From Ewingella sp963519305 (GTDB taxonomy: Bacteria > Pseudomonadota > Gammaproteobacteria > Enterobacterales > Enterobacteriaceae): DNA of 64,000 bases. The stretch covers positions 1-64,000 of the forward strand of contig CAUQMS010000022.1 in NCBI GenBank assembly GCA_963519305.1, given 5' to 3'. The notes under the pieces are model-generated. The model was given only the letters and a program-made list of their open reading frames with translations, was not told where the DNA came from and did no database searches. Shown here one piece after another: positions 46,373-55,161 of the stretch (the first letter of the stretch is position 1; each line of letters starts with the position of its first letter). The position numbers were made by a program, and so were the translations under genes.

Positions 46373-46693
46373 TTTTCAGTTCATTAATCAATCGAATTGC
46401 CAGATATCAGCATAATTAGCCAGTCCTGGCGCATGAAGGCCGTCGGGCGCATAAATTAACAAACTGGAGTGAATAAGCGAGGGTCTGACGGAAAACAGCC
46501 TTTACATCACTGGTGGCCTTTAGTGCCATCTTCGTAAACATAACTGTACAACTCTGAAGCTATCTAACCGCCAGTGATCAGCCTGATAACATTTAATCGA
46601 TAATCGATTCAGAGAATGTGAAATAAAATCAGCGGGGTAAATCGGGGGCAGATTTCTGCACCCGGCACAGACCTGCAACGGGAGCATTTTTTT
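46373..46693. promoter_or_regulatory. emrD-fpr divergent spacer with a perfect palindrome
   Basis: The 321-bp spacer has no gene. At 46595-46609 lies the perfect palindrome AATCGATAATCGATT (two 7-bp arms about one base), about 85 bp upstream of fpr. It could be an operator or a promoter feature. SoxS control of fpr is known in E. coli, but I could not place a convincing soxbox. Confidence 0.5.
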
Positions 46694-47440
46694 ATGGCGG
46701 ATTGGGTTAACGGCAAAGTCACCAAAATTGAAAACTGGACCGACAGTTTGTTCAGCATCACGGTGAGCGCTCCGGTCGATGCATTCAGCGCCGGGCAGTT
46801 CGCCAAACTGTCGATGGAGATTGACGGAGAACGCGTGCAACGAGCTTACTCTTACGTCAACGCACCGAGCGATCCCAATCTGGAGTTTTATCTGGTCACC
46901 GTACCGGAAGGCAAACTCAGCCCGCGTCTGCATGCCATGCAGGTGGGCAGTGAGATTCAGGTGACCAAAGAGGCCGCAGGCTTTTTCGTTATCGACGAAG
47001 TGCCTGAGTGTGACACTCTGTGGATGCTGGCGACCGGCACGGCCATCGGGCCTTACTTGTCGATTTTGCAGGAAGGCGTTGGGCTGGAGAGATTCCAGAA
47101 TATCGTTCTGGTCCATGCCGCGCGCTTCTCCCAGGACCTCAGCTATCTGCCGTTAATGCAGCAACTGCAGCAGCGTTACAACGGAAAACTGCATATTCAG
47201 ACCGTGGTCAGCCGTGAGAAAACGCCGGGGTCGCTGACGGGCCGCGTGCCTGCGCTGATTGAAGATGGCTCACTCGAAGCCGCCGTCGGGCTGAAAATGG
47301 ATGCCGAAAACAGCCATATCATGCTCTGTGGTAACCCGCAGATGGTGCGCGACACCCAGCAGATCCTCAAAGACAGCCGCGGGATGCGCAAGCATCTCAA
47401 ACGCAAACCGGGCCATATGACCAGCGAACATTACTGGTAA
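46694..47440 (+). CDS. fpr: Ferredoxin/flavodoxin-NADP+ reductase
   Basis: FAD flavoprotein that reduces flavodoxin and ferredoxin with NADPH. 248 residues as in E. coli. FAD-binding RAYSYVNAPSDPNLEFYLVTVPEGKLSPRLH, the NADP-binding LATGTAIGPYLSILQ, HAARFSQDLSY, and the C-terminal Trp of HMTSEHYW stacked on the flavin in family members. A CGGGAG ribosome site precedes the ATG. Convergent with yiiR, 12 bp apart. Confidence 0.98.
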   Translation: MADWVNGKVTKIENWTDSLFSITVSAPVDAFSAGQFAKLSMEIDGERVQRAYSYVNAPSDPNLEFYLVTVPEGKLSPRLHAMQVGSEIQVTKEAAGFFVIDEVPECDTLWMLATGTAIGPYLSILQEGVGLERFQNIVLVHAARFSQDLSYLPLMQQLQQRYNGKLHIQTVVSREKTPGSLTGRVPALIEDGSLEAAVGLKMDAENSHIMLCGNPQMVRDTQQILKDSRGMRKHLKRKPGHMTSEHYW

Positions 47441-47452
47441 TGCACGGAAAAA

Positions 47453-47872
47453 CTATTTCAGTTTGACGTTTTCAGGTTCCGGGCCAAAACGATTTGTGCC
47501 CGGCGTACCGGCGAATACGCCGCAATCGATAATCAGCAGCGCAAACAGAATAACCGGAATCAGCCGCCCGACCACCCATTGCCACAGCGCCGGGATCATA
47601 TCCCAATGACCAGCCGCCAGCATCCACGCCAGAATAAACATAAATGCCCATAAGGCAGACCGGTTGCGGTCATGCAGGCGTTTGGCCATGACGGCCGCCG
47701 TTGGCCAGAGCAGAACCACCACGGCGAATGCCGCCGATTTGACCTCAATCCACTGACGATCGGCAAAGGTGAATGCCGCCACCATCAATACCAGCCAGCT
47801 GACCATCCAGATCCAAAAATCACGGCGGCCCATGCGGCCATTAAACGAAAATAAGGCGTATTGCAGTGTCAT
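47453..47872 (-). CDS. yiiR: DUF805 inner-membrane protein YiiR
   Basis: A 139-residue membrane protein with the DUF805 opening FSFNGRMGRRDFWIWM and KRLHDRNRSALWAF, and about four hydrophobic helices. Function unknown. Size and place between fpr and yiiQ agree with E. coli YiiR. Transcribed towards fpr and divergent from yiiQ. Confidence 0.9.
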   Translation of the reverse strand: MTLQYALFSFNGRMGRRDFWIWMVSWLVLMVAAFTFADRQWIEVKSAAFAVVVLLWPTAAVMAKRLHDRNRSALWAFMFILAWMLAAGHWDMIPALWQWVVGRLIPVILFALLIIDCGVFAGTPGTNRFGPEPENVKLK

Positions 47873-48036
47873 CGGGGATTAATTCCATCAAGAGACATAT
47901 CATGTTCAGGGGTAAAAAAGCTGCGCCAAAGTGTACCCCAGCCTGACGGCACGACGGCAATGTTTACGTACTCCTTTTGACATTCACCCCGGATCCCCGC
48001 TTTAATCGACCATCGTCTCAACACAAGAACAACGTT

Positions 48037-48636
48037 ATGACTGCAAAATTCCTTTTACGTGTGGCTCTGCCCGCATTGGTTATGCTTTCTGGTCTGAACT
48101 TAGTCCGCGCCGCAGAGCCGGCTGACCACCAGACTGTCGAAGAGATGCCAAAAGCCCCCTATTTACTTGCCGGTGCCCCGACCTTTGAAATGACGTTGGT
48201 GAATTTTCGCGAGAAATACAATGCAGCTAATCCGACGCAGCAGATCAACGAATTCCGTGCCATCAGCGACAGCGCCCCCAATGAGATGCTGACCCGGGCG
48301 GCCAGCAAAATAAATGAGAATCTCTACGCTTCGACCGCGCTGGAAAAAGGCACGGGTAAAATTAAAACGCTGCAAATCACCTACTTGCCGATTCAGGGAC
48401 CGGAACAGAAAGCGGCACGTACGCTGGCTATCAGTTATATGGCGAATCTAATGCGCCAGTTCGATGCCAGCCTTTCTGTTGATCAGAGCGTGGCAAAAGT
48501 GACCTCGCTTATCGATAAAGGTAAAGGGCAGCAGTTTTATCAGCAGCAATTGGGCGCTATCCGTTACGTGATTTCCGATAACGGGGAAAAAGGGCTGACC
48601 TTCGCCGTCGAACCGGTAAAACTCGCGCTTTCATAA
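48037..48636 (+). CDS. yiiQ: DUF1454 exported protein YiiQ
   Basis: A 199-residue protein of unknown function with a signal peptide (MTAKFLLRVALPALVMLSGLNLVRAA) and cleavage probably after VRA, so periplasmic. The mature part begins EPADHQTVEEMPKAPYLLAGAPTFEMTLVNFREKYN. The start at 48037 is chosen because it yields a normal signal peptide; the frame is open 20 codons earlier. Precedes tpiA as in E. coli. Confidence 0.92.
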   Translation: MTAKFLLRVALPALVMLSGLNLVRAAEPADHQTVEEMPKAPYLLAGAPTFEMTLVNFREKYNAANPTQQINEFRAISDSAPNEMLTRAASKINENLYASTALEKGTGKIKTLQITYLPIQGPEQKAARTLAISYMANLMRQFDASLSVDQSVAKVTSLIDKGKGQQFYQQQLGAIRYVISDNGEKGLTFAVEPVKLALS

Positions 48637-48769
48637 GGCCGGCATGACGGCAATTAATGACAAAAAGCAAAGCCTTTACCACTAATCATCTCTATACTGT
48701 TGGGCAGGTAATCTGCTTGTTTGGCAGAAATATTAATCGACAATCGCGTCCCCTTTTGGAGGAAAAAAC

Positions 48770-49537
48770 ATGCGACATCCATTAGTGATGGGTAACTGGA
48801 AACTGAACGGCAGTACCCACATGGTTAACGAACTGATCGCTGCACTGCGCACCGAACTGACCACGGTTGAAGGTTGTGGCGTTGCTATCGCACCACCAGA
48901 AGTTTACCTGTCACAGGCTAAACACGCACTGGCGGGCAGCCGTATTGCCTTAGGCGCACAGAACGTAGATGCCAACCTGTCCGGCGCATTCACCGGTGAA
49001 ATCTCTGCCGACATGCTGAAAGATATTGGTGCCAAATACATCATCATCGGCCACTCAGAGCGTCGCACTTACCACAAAGAAAGTGATGAGCTGATTGCCA
49101 AGAAATTCGGCGTACTGAAGACTGCGGGTCTGACCCCTGTTCTGTGCATCGGTGAAACTGAAGCAGAAAACGAAGCAGGCCAGACTGAAGCCGTTTGCGC
49201 TAAACAACTCGACGCGGTACTGAACACCCTGGGCGCGAAAGCGTTTGAAGGCGTGGTTGTTGCCTACGAGCCAGTTTGGGCTATCGGTACCGGCAAATCT
49301 GCCACCCCAGCTCAGGCACAGGCCGTTCACAAATTCATCCGTGATCACATCGCCAAGCAAGATGCTGAAATCGCTAAACAAGTGATTATTCAGTACGGCG
49401 GTTCTGTGAACGACAAAAATGCCGCAGAACTGTTTGCTCAGCCAGATATCGATGGCGCGCTGGTTGGCGGTGCATCTCTGAAAGCTGACGCCTTCGCAGT
49501 TATCGTGAAAGCAGCAGCAGAAGCGAAAAAAGCGTAA
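48770..49537 (+). CDS. tpiA: Triosephosphate isomerase
   Basis: Interconverts dihydroxyacetone phosphate and glyceraldehyde-3-phosphate. 255 residues, TIM barrel, with the catalytic lysine in MGNWKLNGS, the electrophile His in IIGHSERRTYHKES and the catalytic Glu in VVAYEPVWAIGTGKSATP (flexible loop 6). GGAGGAAAA ribosome site. Connects glycerol catabolism (glpFK) with PfkA and GlpX nearby. Confidence 0.98.
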   Translation: MRHPLVMGNWKLNGSTHMVNELIAALRTELTTVEGCGVAIAPPEVYLSQAKHALAGSRIALGAQNVDANLSGAFTGEISADMLKDIGAKYIIIGHSERRTYHKESDELIAKKFGVLKTAGLTPVLCIGETEAENEAGQTEAVCAKQLDAVLNTLGAKAFEGVVVAYEPVWAIGTGKSATPAQAQAVHKFIRDHIAKQDAEIAKQVIIQYGGSVNDKNAAELFAQPDIDGALVGGASLKADAFAVIVKAAAEAKKA

Positions 49538-49572
49538 GTTCTGCTTTTTTGACGCGTAGTTTGCGTCGACAT

Positions 49573-49609
49573 AAAAAACCCCGATATCTCAATGAAACCG
49601 GGGTTTTTT
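49573..49609. terminator. Bidirectional terminator, tpiA / sbp
   Basis: A stem of AAAAAACCCC and GGGGTTTTTT, with a large loop, separates the convergent tpiA and sbp genes. Confidence 0.85.
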
Positions 49610-49682
49610 ATTAGCAGAGGTTGTCAGTGATTCAGATAAGAGAACGAATCCAACACAGAATCACCTTCAAGTATGACGGGTA

Positions 49683-50672
49683 TTAACGCTTGCTGATTTG
49701 GTCGAAGATCCCACCGGTAGAGAAGTGATCCTTCTGCGCCTCAGCCCATGTACCGGCCACCTGCTCAATGGTGAACAGTTTCAGCTGCGGGAATTCTGCA
49801 GCAAATTTCTTTTCAACGGCAGCATCACGCGGACGGTAGTAATTTTCCGCAGCAATGGTCTGGCCTTCTGGCGAATAGAGATATTTCAGGTACGCATCGG
49901 CCACGTCACGGGTACCGCGCTTATCCACCACTTTATCGACCACAGAAACCGTCGGTTCCGCCAGGATAGACTCACTCGGCGTTACGATTTCAAATTTATT
50001 CTGGCCCACTTCTTTGGTTGCCAGCAGCGCTTCGTTTTCCCAGGCAATCAGCACATCACCGATACCGCGCTCAACGAAGGTATTGGTTGCGCCGCGTGCG
50101 CCGGAGTCCAGCACTTCAACATTTTTGTATAAGGCTTTGACGAAATCCTGTGCTTTGGCTTTGTCATTATTGTTGTGATGCAGGGCGTAGCCCCATGCTG
50201 CCAGATAGTTCCAGCGTGCGCCTCCGGAGGTTTTCGGGTTCGGGGTAATGATCGACACGCCCGGTTTGATCAGGTCATTCCAGTCATGGATTTGTTTTGG
50301 GTTGCCTTTTTTCACCAGGAAAACGATGGTTGAAGTGTAAGGCGCAGAATTATCCGGCAGGCGTTTGATCCAGTTCTTATCAATGCGGCCACGTTCAGCG
50401 ATGGCATCAACGTCATAGGCCAGCGCCAGTGTCACCACATCCGCTTCAATGCCATTGATCACGGAGGTAGCCTGTTTGCCTGAGCCACCATGCGACTGAC
50501 GAACGGTCACGGTGTCGCCGGTTTTACCTTGCCAGTATTTGCTGAAAGCCTTGTTATATTGCTCATAGAATTCACGCGTCGGATCATATGACACGTTCAG
50601 GATTTGAATATCTTTGGCAATAGCTCCCGTCGCCACCAGCAGTAATGCCAGACCTACACCCCATTTATGCAT
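49683..50672 (-). CDS. sbp: Periplasmic sulfate-binding protein
   Basis: Binds sulfate for the CysUWA ABC importer. 329 residues with a signal peptide (MHKWGVGLALLLVATGAIA) and the mature start KDIQILNVSYDPTREFYEQYN. Family motifs are RQSHGGSGKQATSVINGIEADVVTLALAYDVDAI and TPNPKTSGGARWNYLAAWGYAL. The ATG at 50672 gives the normal signal peptide; the frame opens nine codons earlier. Separate from transporter genes, as in E. coli. CysB control is expected from the family, not shown here. Confidence 0.97.
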   Translation of the reverse strand: MHKWGVGLALLLVATGAIAKDIQILNVSYDPTREFYEQYNKAFSKYWQGKTGDTVTVRQSHGGSGKQATSVINGIEADVVTLALAYDVDAIAERGRIDKNWIKRLPDNSAPYTSTIVFLVKKGNPKQIHDWNDLIKPGVSIITPNPKTSGGARWNYLAAWGYALHHNNNDKAKAQDFVKALYKNVEVLDSGARGATNTFVERGIGDVLIAWENEALLATKEVGQNKFEIVTPSESILAEPTVSVVDKVVDKRGTRDVADAYLKYLYSPEGQTIAAENYYRPRDAAVEKKFAAEFPQLKLFTIEQVAGTWAEAQKDHFSTGGIFDQISKR

Positions 50673-50810
50673 CGCATTTTCTCCCAGAAATAGTCTCAAT
50701 AGATTGGATTAACCGAATCAGATAAGGAGAGCCTGCCAGAGAAAAATAAAACAATTAAAGATTAAAAGGTGTTCTGCTATTCCATTCAGGAATAAAGGAT
50801 TAGCAGGCAT

Positions 50811-50837
50811 AAAAAAGCCCCCGCTGGCGGAGGCTCT
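50811..50837 (-). terminator. Terminator after pfkA
   Basis: On the minus strand AGCC-CCGC and GCGG-GGCT arms with one mismatch form a hairpin followed by a T-run. The sbp promoter must lie between this and 50672. Confidence 0.82.
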
Positions 50838-50859
50838 CTGACGTAGACGAAAAACTGTG

Positions 50860-51846
50860 TCAGAACAGTTTCTTCGCCGTGTCGTACCAGTCTTCTTTGA
50901 ATTTACTTTTCTTGTTCTCAGGTGAGATACAGACTGAGATTAACTCATGGACCATTTTCTCGTTTTGCACGCCCACGCAGAAACCGCCCTGTGAATAGTC
51001 TCGGTCTTTTTCTAACAGCAGGTCGACGGCATAAGCGCCCATGCGGGAAGCCAGAATACGGTCATAGGCCACGGGCGCACCACCACGTTGGATGTGGCCC
51101 AAAACAGTACCACGGGTTTCGCGGCACGTTTCTTTCTCAATGTATTTCGCCAGCTCATCGATATCATCCAGCTTTTCAGTGATGGCAACGATGGCGTGCT
51201 TTTTACCTTTCGCGATACCGGCTTTGATTTCAGCAACCAGATCATCACGTTTGAATTCCACTTCAGGGATCGCGATAAATTCGCAACCACCGGCAATAGC
51301 CGCTGCCAGGGTTAAATCACCGCAATAACGACCCATCACTTCAACGATAGAGATACGTTGGTGTGAAGAGGAGGTGTCACGCAAACGGTCGATAGCTTCA
51401 ACTACGGTGCCCAGTGCGGTGAAAAAGCCGATGGTATAGTCAGTACCGGCCACATCGTTATCGATGGTGCCAGGCAAACCGATACAGCGGATCCCGCCCT
51501 CTTTAGTCAGCAGATCTGCACCAGCATAAGAACCGTCACCACCGATAACCACCAGACCATCGATGCCACGTTCTTTCATGTTCTGCAGGGCAATTTTGCG
51601 TTTTTCCGGATCACGGAATTCAGGGAAACGAGCAGAACCCAGGAAAGTACCGCCGCGGTTAATCATATCCGATACGCTATAGCGGTCCAGCTTCCTCATG
51701 CGGTTTTCATACATGCCAAGGTAGCCATCTTCAATACCGAAAACTTCCAACTCTGCTGATAACGCTGCGCGTACTACACCGCGAATGGCAGCATTCATAC
51801 CTGGCGCATCGCCACCACTTGTCAGTACACCGATTTTTTTAATCAT
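50860..51846 (-). CDS. pfkA: ATP-dependent 6-phosphofructokinase I
   Basis: Committing step of glycolysis; allosteric tetramer. 328 residues, eight more than E. coli with the additions at the C-terminus (ISPENKKSKFKEDWYDTAKKLF). Motifs: VLTSGGDAPGMNAAIRG, VVIGGDGSYAGADLL, LPGTIDNDVAGTDYTIG with the catalytic Asp, VEVMGRYCGDL, and LGHIQRGGAPVAYDR. A Cra-like operator lies about 140 bp upstream. Opposes GlpX. Confidence 0.98.
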   Translation of the reverse strand: MIKKIGVLTSGGDAPGMNAAIRGVVRAALSAELEVFGIEDGYLGMYENRMRKLDRYSVSDMINRGGTFLGSARFPEFRDPEKRKIALQNMKERGIDGLVVIGGDGSYAGADLLTKEGGIRCIGLPGTIDNDVAGTDYTIGFFTALGTVVEAIDRLRDTSSSHQRISIVEVMGRYCGDLTLAAAIAGGCEFIAIPEVEFKRDDLVAEIKAGIAKGKKHAIVAITEKLDDIDELAKYIEKETCRETRGTVLGHIQRGGAPVAYDRILASRMGAYAVDLLLEKDRDYSQGGFCVGVQNEKMVHELISVCISPENKKSKFKEDWYDTAKKLF

Positions 51847-51980
51847 GACTACCTCTGAACTTGTAGATGCAATTTCTTAAGAATTCTTGAGCATGCCTAT
51901 TGGCCCGGATATCAATACCCAAAATACTACGACTCGTTGGCTAATGGCGTTTGATGCTAATAGTATAACAAAACACCATG

Positions 51981-51997
51981 GCTGAATTGATTCAAGT
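51981..51997. promoter_or_regulatory. Candidate Cra (FruR) operator of pfkA
   Basis: GCTGAATTGATTCAAGT closely follows the palindromic Cra consensus GCTGAATCGATTCAGC with two or three changes. Cra represses pfkA in E. coli. It is 135-151 bp upstream of the pfkA start. Confidence 0.65.
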
Positions 51998-52330
51998 CAG
52001 CAAGAATACGCTTACTCTGCTAACCCTTGGGCAATTTAATGATTCACACTGTTTTTACAACATATTTCCCCAGGCACAGCGGGGGTTTCTGCCTGCTGGT
52101 AACGAGATTTTCTGAATCAAAACCTGCGTTAAATGTAGAGCGCAATCGCGAAAGCAAGATTAACTCCCGGCAACGAAAAACAGCGTCAGCAGAAACGTCT
52201 ATTCTAAGAATAGCATTGTTCAGGGATTCATCTGACTGATAATACGAGATAAGTGTCATAGGGTAGAACGGAAATCGAAGGTGCTGCCATTCCAGCACAT
52301 TCACGCCTATATTTGCTGACTTGATCAGGC
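51998..52330. other. Gene-free pfkA-cpxP spacer where fieF is found in E. coli
   Basis: Together with the pfkA leader, 51847-52397 is 551 bp without a recognisable gene. E. coli carries the iron/zinc efflux gene fieF between cpxP and pfkA. A search by eye on both strands for cation-diffusion-facilitator text found none. Short open frames here (52027-52239 plus; 52044-52304 minus) have no family features. Confidence 0.65.
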
Positions 52331-52388
52331 AAAAAAAAGCCCCACCTTTCGGTGGGGAAGACAGGGATGGTGTCTATGGCAAGGAAAA
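52331..52388 (-). ncRNA. cpxQ: CpxQ-type small RNA from the cpxP 3' UTR
   Basis: The minus strand after the cpxP stop reads TTTTCCTTGCCATAGACACC and CATCCCTGTCTTCCCC, then a CCCCACC/GGTGGGG hairpin and eight T residues. In E. coli the 3' fragment of cpxP mRNA, about 58 nt and released by RNase E, is the Hfq-dependent CpxQ RNA that represses inner-membrane and envelope transcripts. The unpaired 5' part here matches my recollection of CpxQ nearly base for base, while the terminator stem differs in sequence. The exact 5' end is estimated. Confidence 0.85.
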
Positions 52389-52397
52389 ACAGGGATA

Positions 52398-52904
52398 TTA
52401 CTGGGTACTCATACTACTTGGCTTCTGGGCAGAAGTAGGTTGTAAGCCAGACATCTGCTGCTGCATTTCTTGCATGCGCTGCTGATGTTTCTGGTTTAAT
52501 ACGTTTTTCTGTTCAGGGCTCAGGAGATTGAACATTTGGTTGCGGATGCGGGCCATTTCGACCTGGCGGTCCACCTGCTCCTGCGCCATCGCTTCGGCTT
52601 GTGCCCTGACAGCTTTCTGATCAAAGTTTTCAGCGGTCACCAGCTTATGCATGGCTTCCATCTGATCGACATTGATATGAGGTAAGTCTTTACGCGCCTG
52701 ATGCATCAGGTCACGCATCTGCTGGCGTTGCTGCTCAGTGAGATTAACACCATCAAACATGGTGTTGCGTTCCGCAGGCTTGTCCAGCATGTTGGTGTCG
52801 TGCGCTGAAGGGGCCGCTGGCATCATGTTAGCGGTGTCCGCTAAAACGACACCAGAACTCAGTGTCAGCATCGAGGCCGTAACGAGTGCAGCTACCTTAG
52901 ACAT
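52398..52904 (-). CDS. cpxP: Periplasmic stress adaptor CpxP
   Basis: Inhibitor of CpxA and adaptor for misfolded periplasmic proteins. 168 residues with a signal peptide (MSKVAALVTASMLTLSSGVVLA) and the two LTxxQ-type motifs, VNLTEQQRQQMRDLMHQ and LLSPEQKNVLNQKHQQR, of the CpxP/Spy family. A Gln/Met-rich tail ends the protein. The ATG at 52904 is 6 nt from AGGAG; the GTG just before it is too close. Divergent from cpxRA with a perfect CpxR box; its 3' UTR encodes CpxQ. Confidence 0.95.
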   Translation of the reverse strand: MSKVAALVTASMLTLSSGVVLADTANMMPAAPSAHDTNMLDKPAERNTMFDGVNLTEQQRQQMRDLMHQARKDLPHINVDQMEAMHKLVTAENFDQKAVRAQAEAMAQEQVDRQVEMARIRNQMFNLLSPEQKNVLNQKHQQRMQEMQQQMSGLQPTSAQKPSSMSTQ

Positions 52905-52988
52905 CACTAACTCCTATAGTCTTTATCGCTTATCGCGAATCATTGAAAATCAGTCTAAACCTGCCGCTGCAAACAAGCGTCAGTGCTT

Positions 52989-53003
52989 GTAAAAGTACGT
53001 AAA
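52989..53003. promoter_or_regulatory. CpxR box between cpxP and cpxRA
   Basis: GTAAAAGTACGTAAA is a perfect GTAAA-N5-GTAAA CpxR recognition site. It lies 85 bp upstream of cpxP and about 50 bp upstream of cpxR, so it can drive cpxP strongly and autoactivate cpxRA. Confidence 0.93.
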
Positions 53004-53055
53004 GTCATGGAATAGCGGCAATTGATGACGTATTTTGCGTCTAGAGGTAATTACA

Positions 53056-53757
53056 ATGAATAAAATTTTGTTGGTTGATGACGACCGTGAACTGACTTCA
53101 CTTTTAAAAGAATTGCTCGAAATGGAAGGCTTCAACGTGGTGGTTGCTTACGATGGTGAGCAGGCATTGGAAAAGCTGGATAACAGCATCGATTTATTAC
53201 TGCTCGATGTCATGATGCCGAAGAAAAACGGCATTGAAACCCTTAAAGAATTACGCCAACGTCATCAGACGCCGGTGATCATGCTGACCGCGCGCGGGAG
53301 TGAGTTGGATCGCGTCCTGGGCCTCGAACTCGGTGCCGATGACTATCTGGCTAAACCCTTTAACGATCGTGAACTGGTCGCGCGCATACGCGCTATGCTG
53401 CGCCGCTCAAACTGGAGTGAGCAGCAACAAGCCGGTGAAAATAATGGCTCTCCGACACTGGAAGTCGACGGGCTTCAGCTCAATCCTGGCCGCCAGGAAG
53501 CCAGCTTTGGGGGCGTTGCTTTAGACCTGACTGGCACCGAATTTACGCTGTTGTATCTGCTGGCGAAGCATTTAGGTCAGGTGGTATCACGTGAGCATCT
53601 CAGCCAAGAAGTGCTGGGCAAACGCCTGACGCCATTTGACCGCGCCATCGACATGCATATTTCGAATTTGCGCCGTAAACTGCCCGATCGTCTGGATGGA
53701 CACCCGTGGTTTAAAACCCTGCGTGGACGTGGGTATCTGATGGTGTCCGCTACATGA
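53056..53757 (+). CDS. cpxR: Response regulator CpxR
   Basis: OmpR-type transcription factor for envelope stress. 233 residues. The receiver domain has the acidic pocket VDDDRE, phospho-acceptor D51 in LLLLDVMMPKKNG, T in MLTARG and K in DDYLAKPFNDREL. The winged helix is C-terminal (LTGTEFTLLYLLAKHLGQVVSREHLSQEVLG; GRGYLMV). The ATG at 53056 equals the E. coli start. Overlaps cpxA by 4 bp (ATGA). Confidence 0.98.
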   Translation: MNKILLVDDDRELTSLLKELLEMEGFNVVVAYDGEQALEKLDNSIDLLLLDVMMPKKNGIETLKELRQRHQTPVIMLTARGSELDRVLGLELGADDYLAKPFNDRELVARIRAMLRRSNWSEQQQAGENNGSPTLEVDGLQLNPGRQEASFGGVALDLTGTEFTLLYLLAKHLGQVVSREHLSQEVLGKRLTPFDRAIDMHISNLRRKLPDRLDGHPWFKTLRGRGYLMVSAT

Positions 53758-55124
53758 TCAATAGCCTGACGGCCCGCATCTTTGCCATTTTCTGGTTTAC
53801 CGTTGCCTTAGTATTGATGCTGGTCTTAATGGTGCCAAAGCTCGATTCACGTCAGTTAACACCGCTGCTCGACAACGAACAGCGGCAGGGCCTGATGATT
53901 GAGCAGCACGTGGAAGCCGAACTGGCGGGCGATCCGGCCAATGACCTGATGTGGTGGCGCCGCTTGTTCCGCGCTATCGACAAATGGGCTCCGCCGGGCC
54001 AGCGTCTGCTGCTGGTCACCAGTGAAGGCCGCGTGATTGGCGCACAGCGTAATGAAATGCAGATTGTCCGTAATTTTATCGGCCAGTCTGATAACTCTGA
54101 TCGCCCTAAAAAGAAAAAGTACGGCCGTGTCGAAATGGTCGGGCCTTTTTCTGTGCGTGACGGTGAAGATAACTACCAGCTCTACCTGCTACGACCGGCC
54201 AGCAGCCCACAGTCAGACTTCATCAACCTGATGTTTGACCGCCCGTTGCTGCTGCTGATTGTCACGATGTTAATCAGTTCACCGTTGCTGCTGTGGCTCT
54301 CATGGAGTCTGGCGAAACCAGCGCGTAAGCTGAAAAACGCCGCAGATGATGTGGCACGCGGCAATCTCAAGCAGCATCCGGAGCTGGAAGCCGGACCGCA
54401 GGAGTTCCTCGCCACTGGCGCCAGTTTTAATCAGATGGTCAGCGCGCTGGAACGCATGGTGAATGCGCAACAGCGTCTGATATCGGATATCTCGCACGAG
54501 CTGAGAACGCCGCTGACCCGCCTGCAGTTAGCCACCGCCCTGATGCGTCGCCGTCATGGTGAAGGCAAGGAGTTACAGCGTATTGAAATGGAAGCGCAGC
54601 GCCTTGACAGCATGATCAATGACCTGCTGGTGCTGTCGCGAAGCCAACATAAAAACGAGCTGGCGCGTGAAACGCTGAAGGCCAATGAGCTGTGGGAAGA
54701 TGTTATCGATAACGCGCAGTTCGAAGCCGAACAGATGGGGAAAACGCTGGAAGTTCCAACCCCTCCTGGTCCGTGGAAACTGTTCGGTAACCCGGCAGCG
54801 CTCGACAGTGCACTGGAAAATATCGTGCGTAATGCCCTGCGCTATTCCAATACGCACATTGCGCTGAACTTTGCCTGTGACAACGAAGGCATTACCATCA
54901 CGGTGGATGACGACGGTCCGGGTGTCAGTGAAATCGACCGGGAACAGATTTTCCGTCCCTTCTACCGTACAGATGAAGCGCGCGATCGCGAATCTGGTGG
55001 GACGGGCCTGGGGCTGGCGATTGTCGATACCGCCGTTCAGCAACATCGTGGCTGGGTGAAAGCCGAGGACAGCCCGCTGGGTGGGCTGCGTCTTATCATG
55101 TGGCTGCCGCTGCATCAGCGCTGA
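53754..55124 (+). CDS. cpxA: Envelope-stress sensor histidine kinase CpxA
   Basis: Inner-membrane sensor of 456 residues. TM1 is near 8-28, then a periplasmic domain of about 135 residues, TM2 near 164-184, a HAMP linker, and the phospho-acceptor H248 in ISDISHELRTPLTRLQ, the same residue number as in E. coli. The ATPase domain has the N box ENIVRNALRYS, the G1 box VDDDGPGVS and the G2 box SGGTGLGLAIV. Coupled to cpxR through a 4-bp overlap. Its 3' end precedes trmL by 37 bp. Confidence 0.98.
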   Translation: MINSLTARIFAIFWFTVALVLMLVLMVPKLDSRQLTPLLDNEQRQGLMIEQHVEAELAGDPANDLMWWRRLFRAIDKWAPPGQRLLLVTSEGRVIGAQRNEMQIVRNFIGQSDNSDRPKKKKYGRVEMVGPFSVRDGEDNYQLYLLRPASSPQSDFINLMFDRPLLLLIVTMLISSPLLLWLSWSLAKPARKLKNAADDVARGNLKQHPELEAGPQEFLATGASFNQMVSALERMVNAQQRLISDISHELRTPLTRLQLATALMRRRHGEGKELQRIEMEAQRLDSMINDLLVLSRSQHKNELARETLKANELWEDVIDNAQFEAEQMGKTLEVPTPPGPWKLFGNPAALDSALENIVRNALRYSNTHIALNFACDNEGITITVDDDGPGVSEIDREQIFRPFYRTDEARDRESGGTGLGLAIVDTAVQQHRGWVKAEDSPLGGLRLIMWLPLHQR

Positions 55125-55161
55125 GTTTCTGCTATTCTGCGTCCCTCTTACAGGGGGGCGC

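Noticed and set aside
52044..52304. 86-codon minus-strand frame in the pfkA-cpxP spacer as a possible gene or fieF remnant
   Set aside because: No membrane helices or His/Asp metal motifs of cation diffusion facilitators, and no ribosome site or family resemblance.
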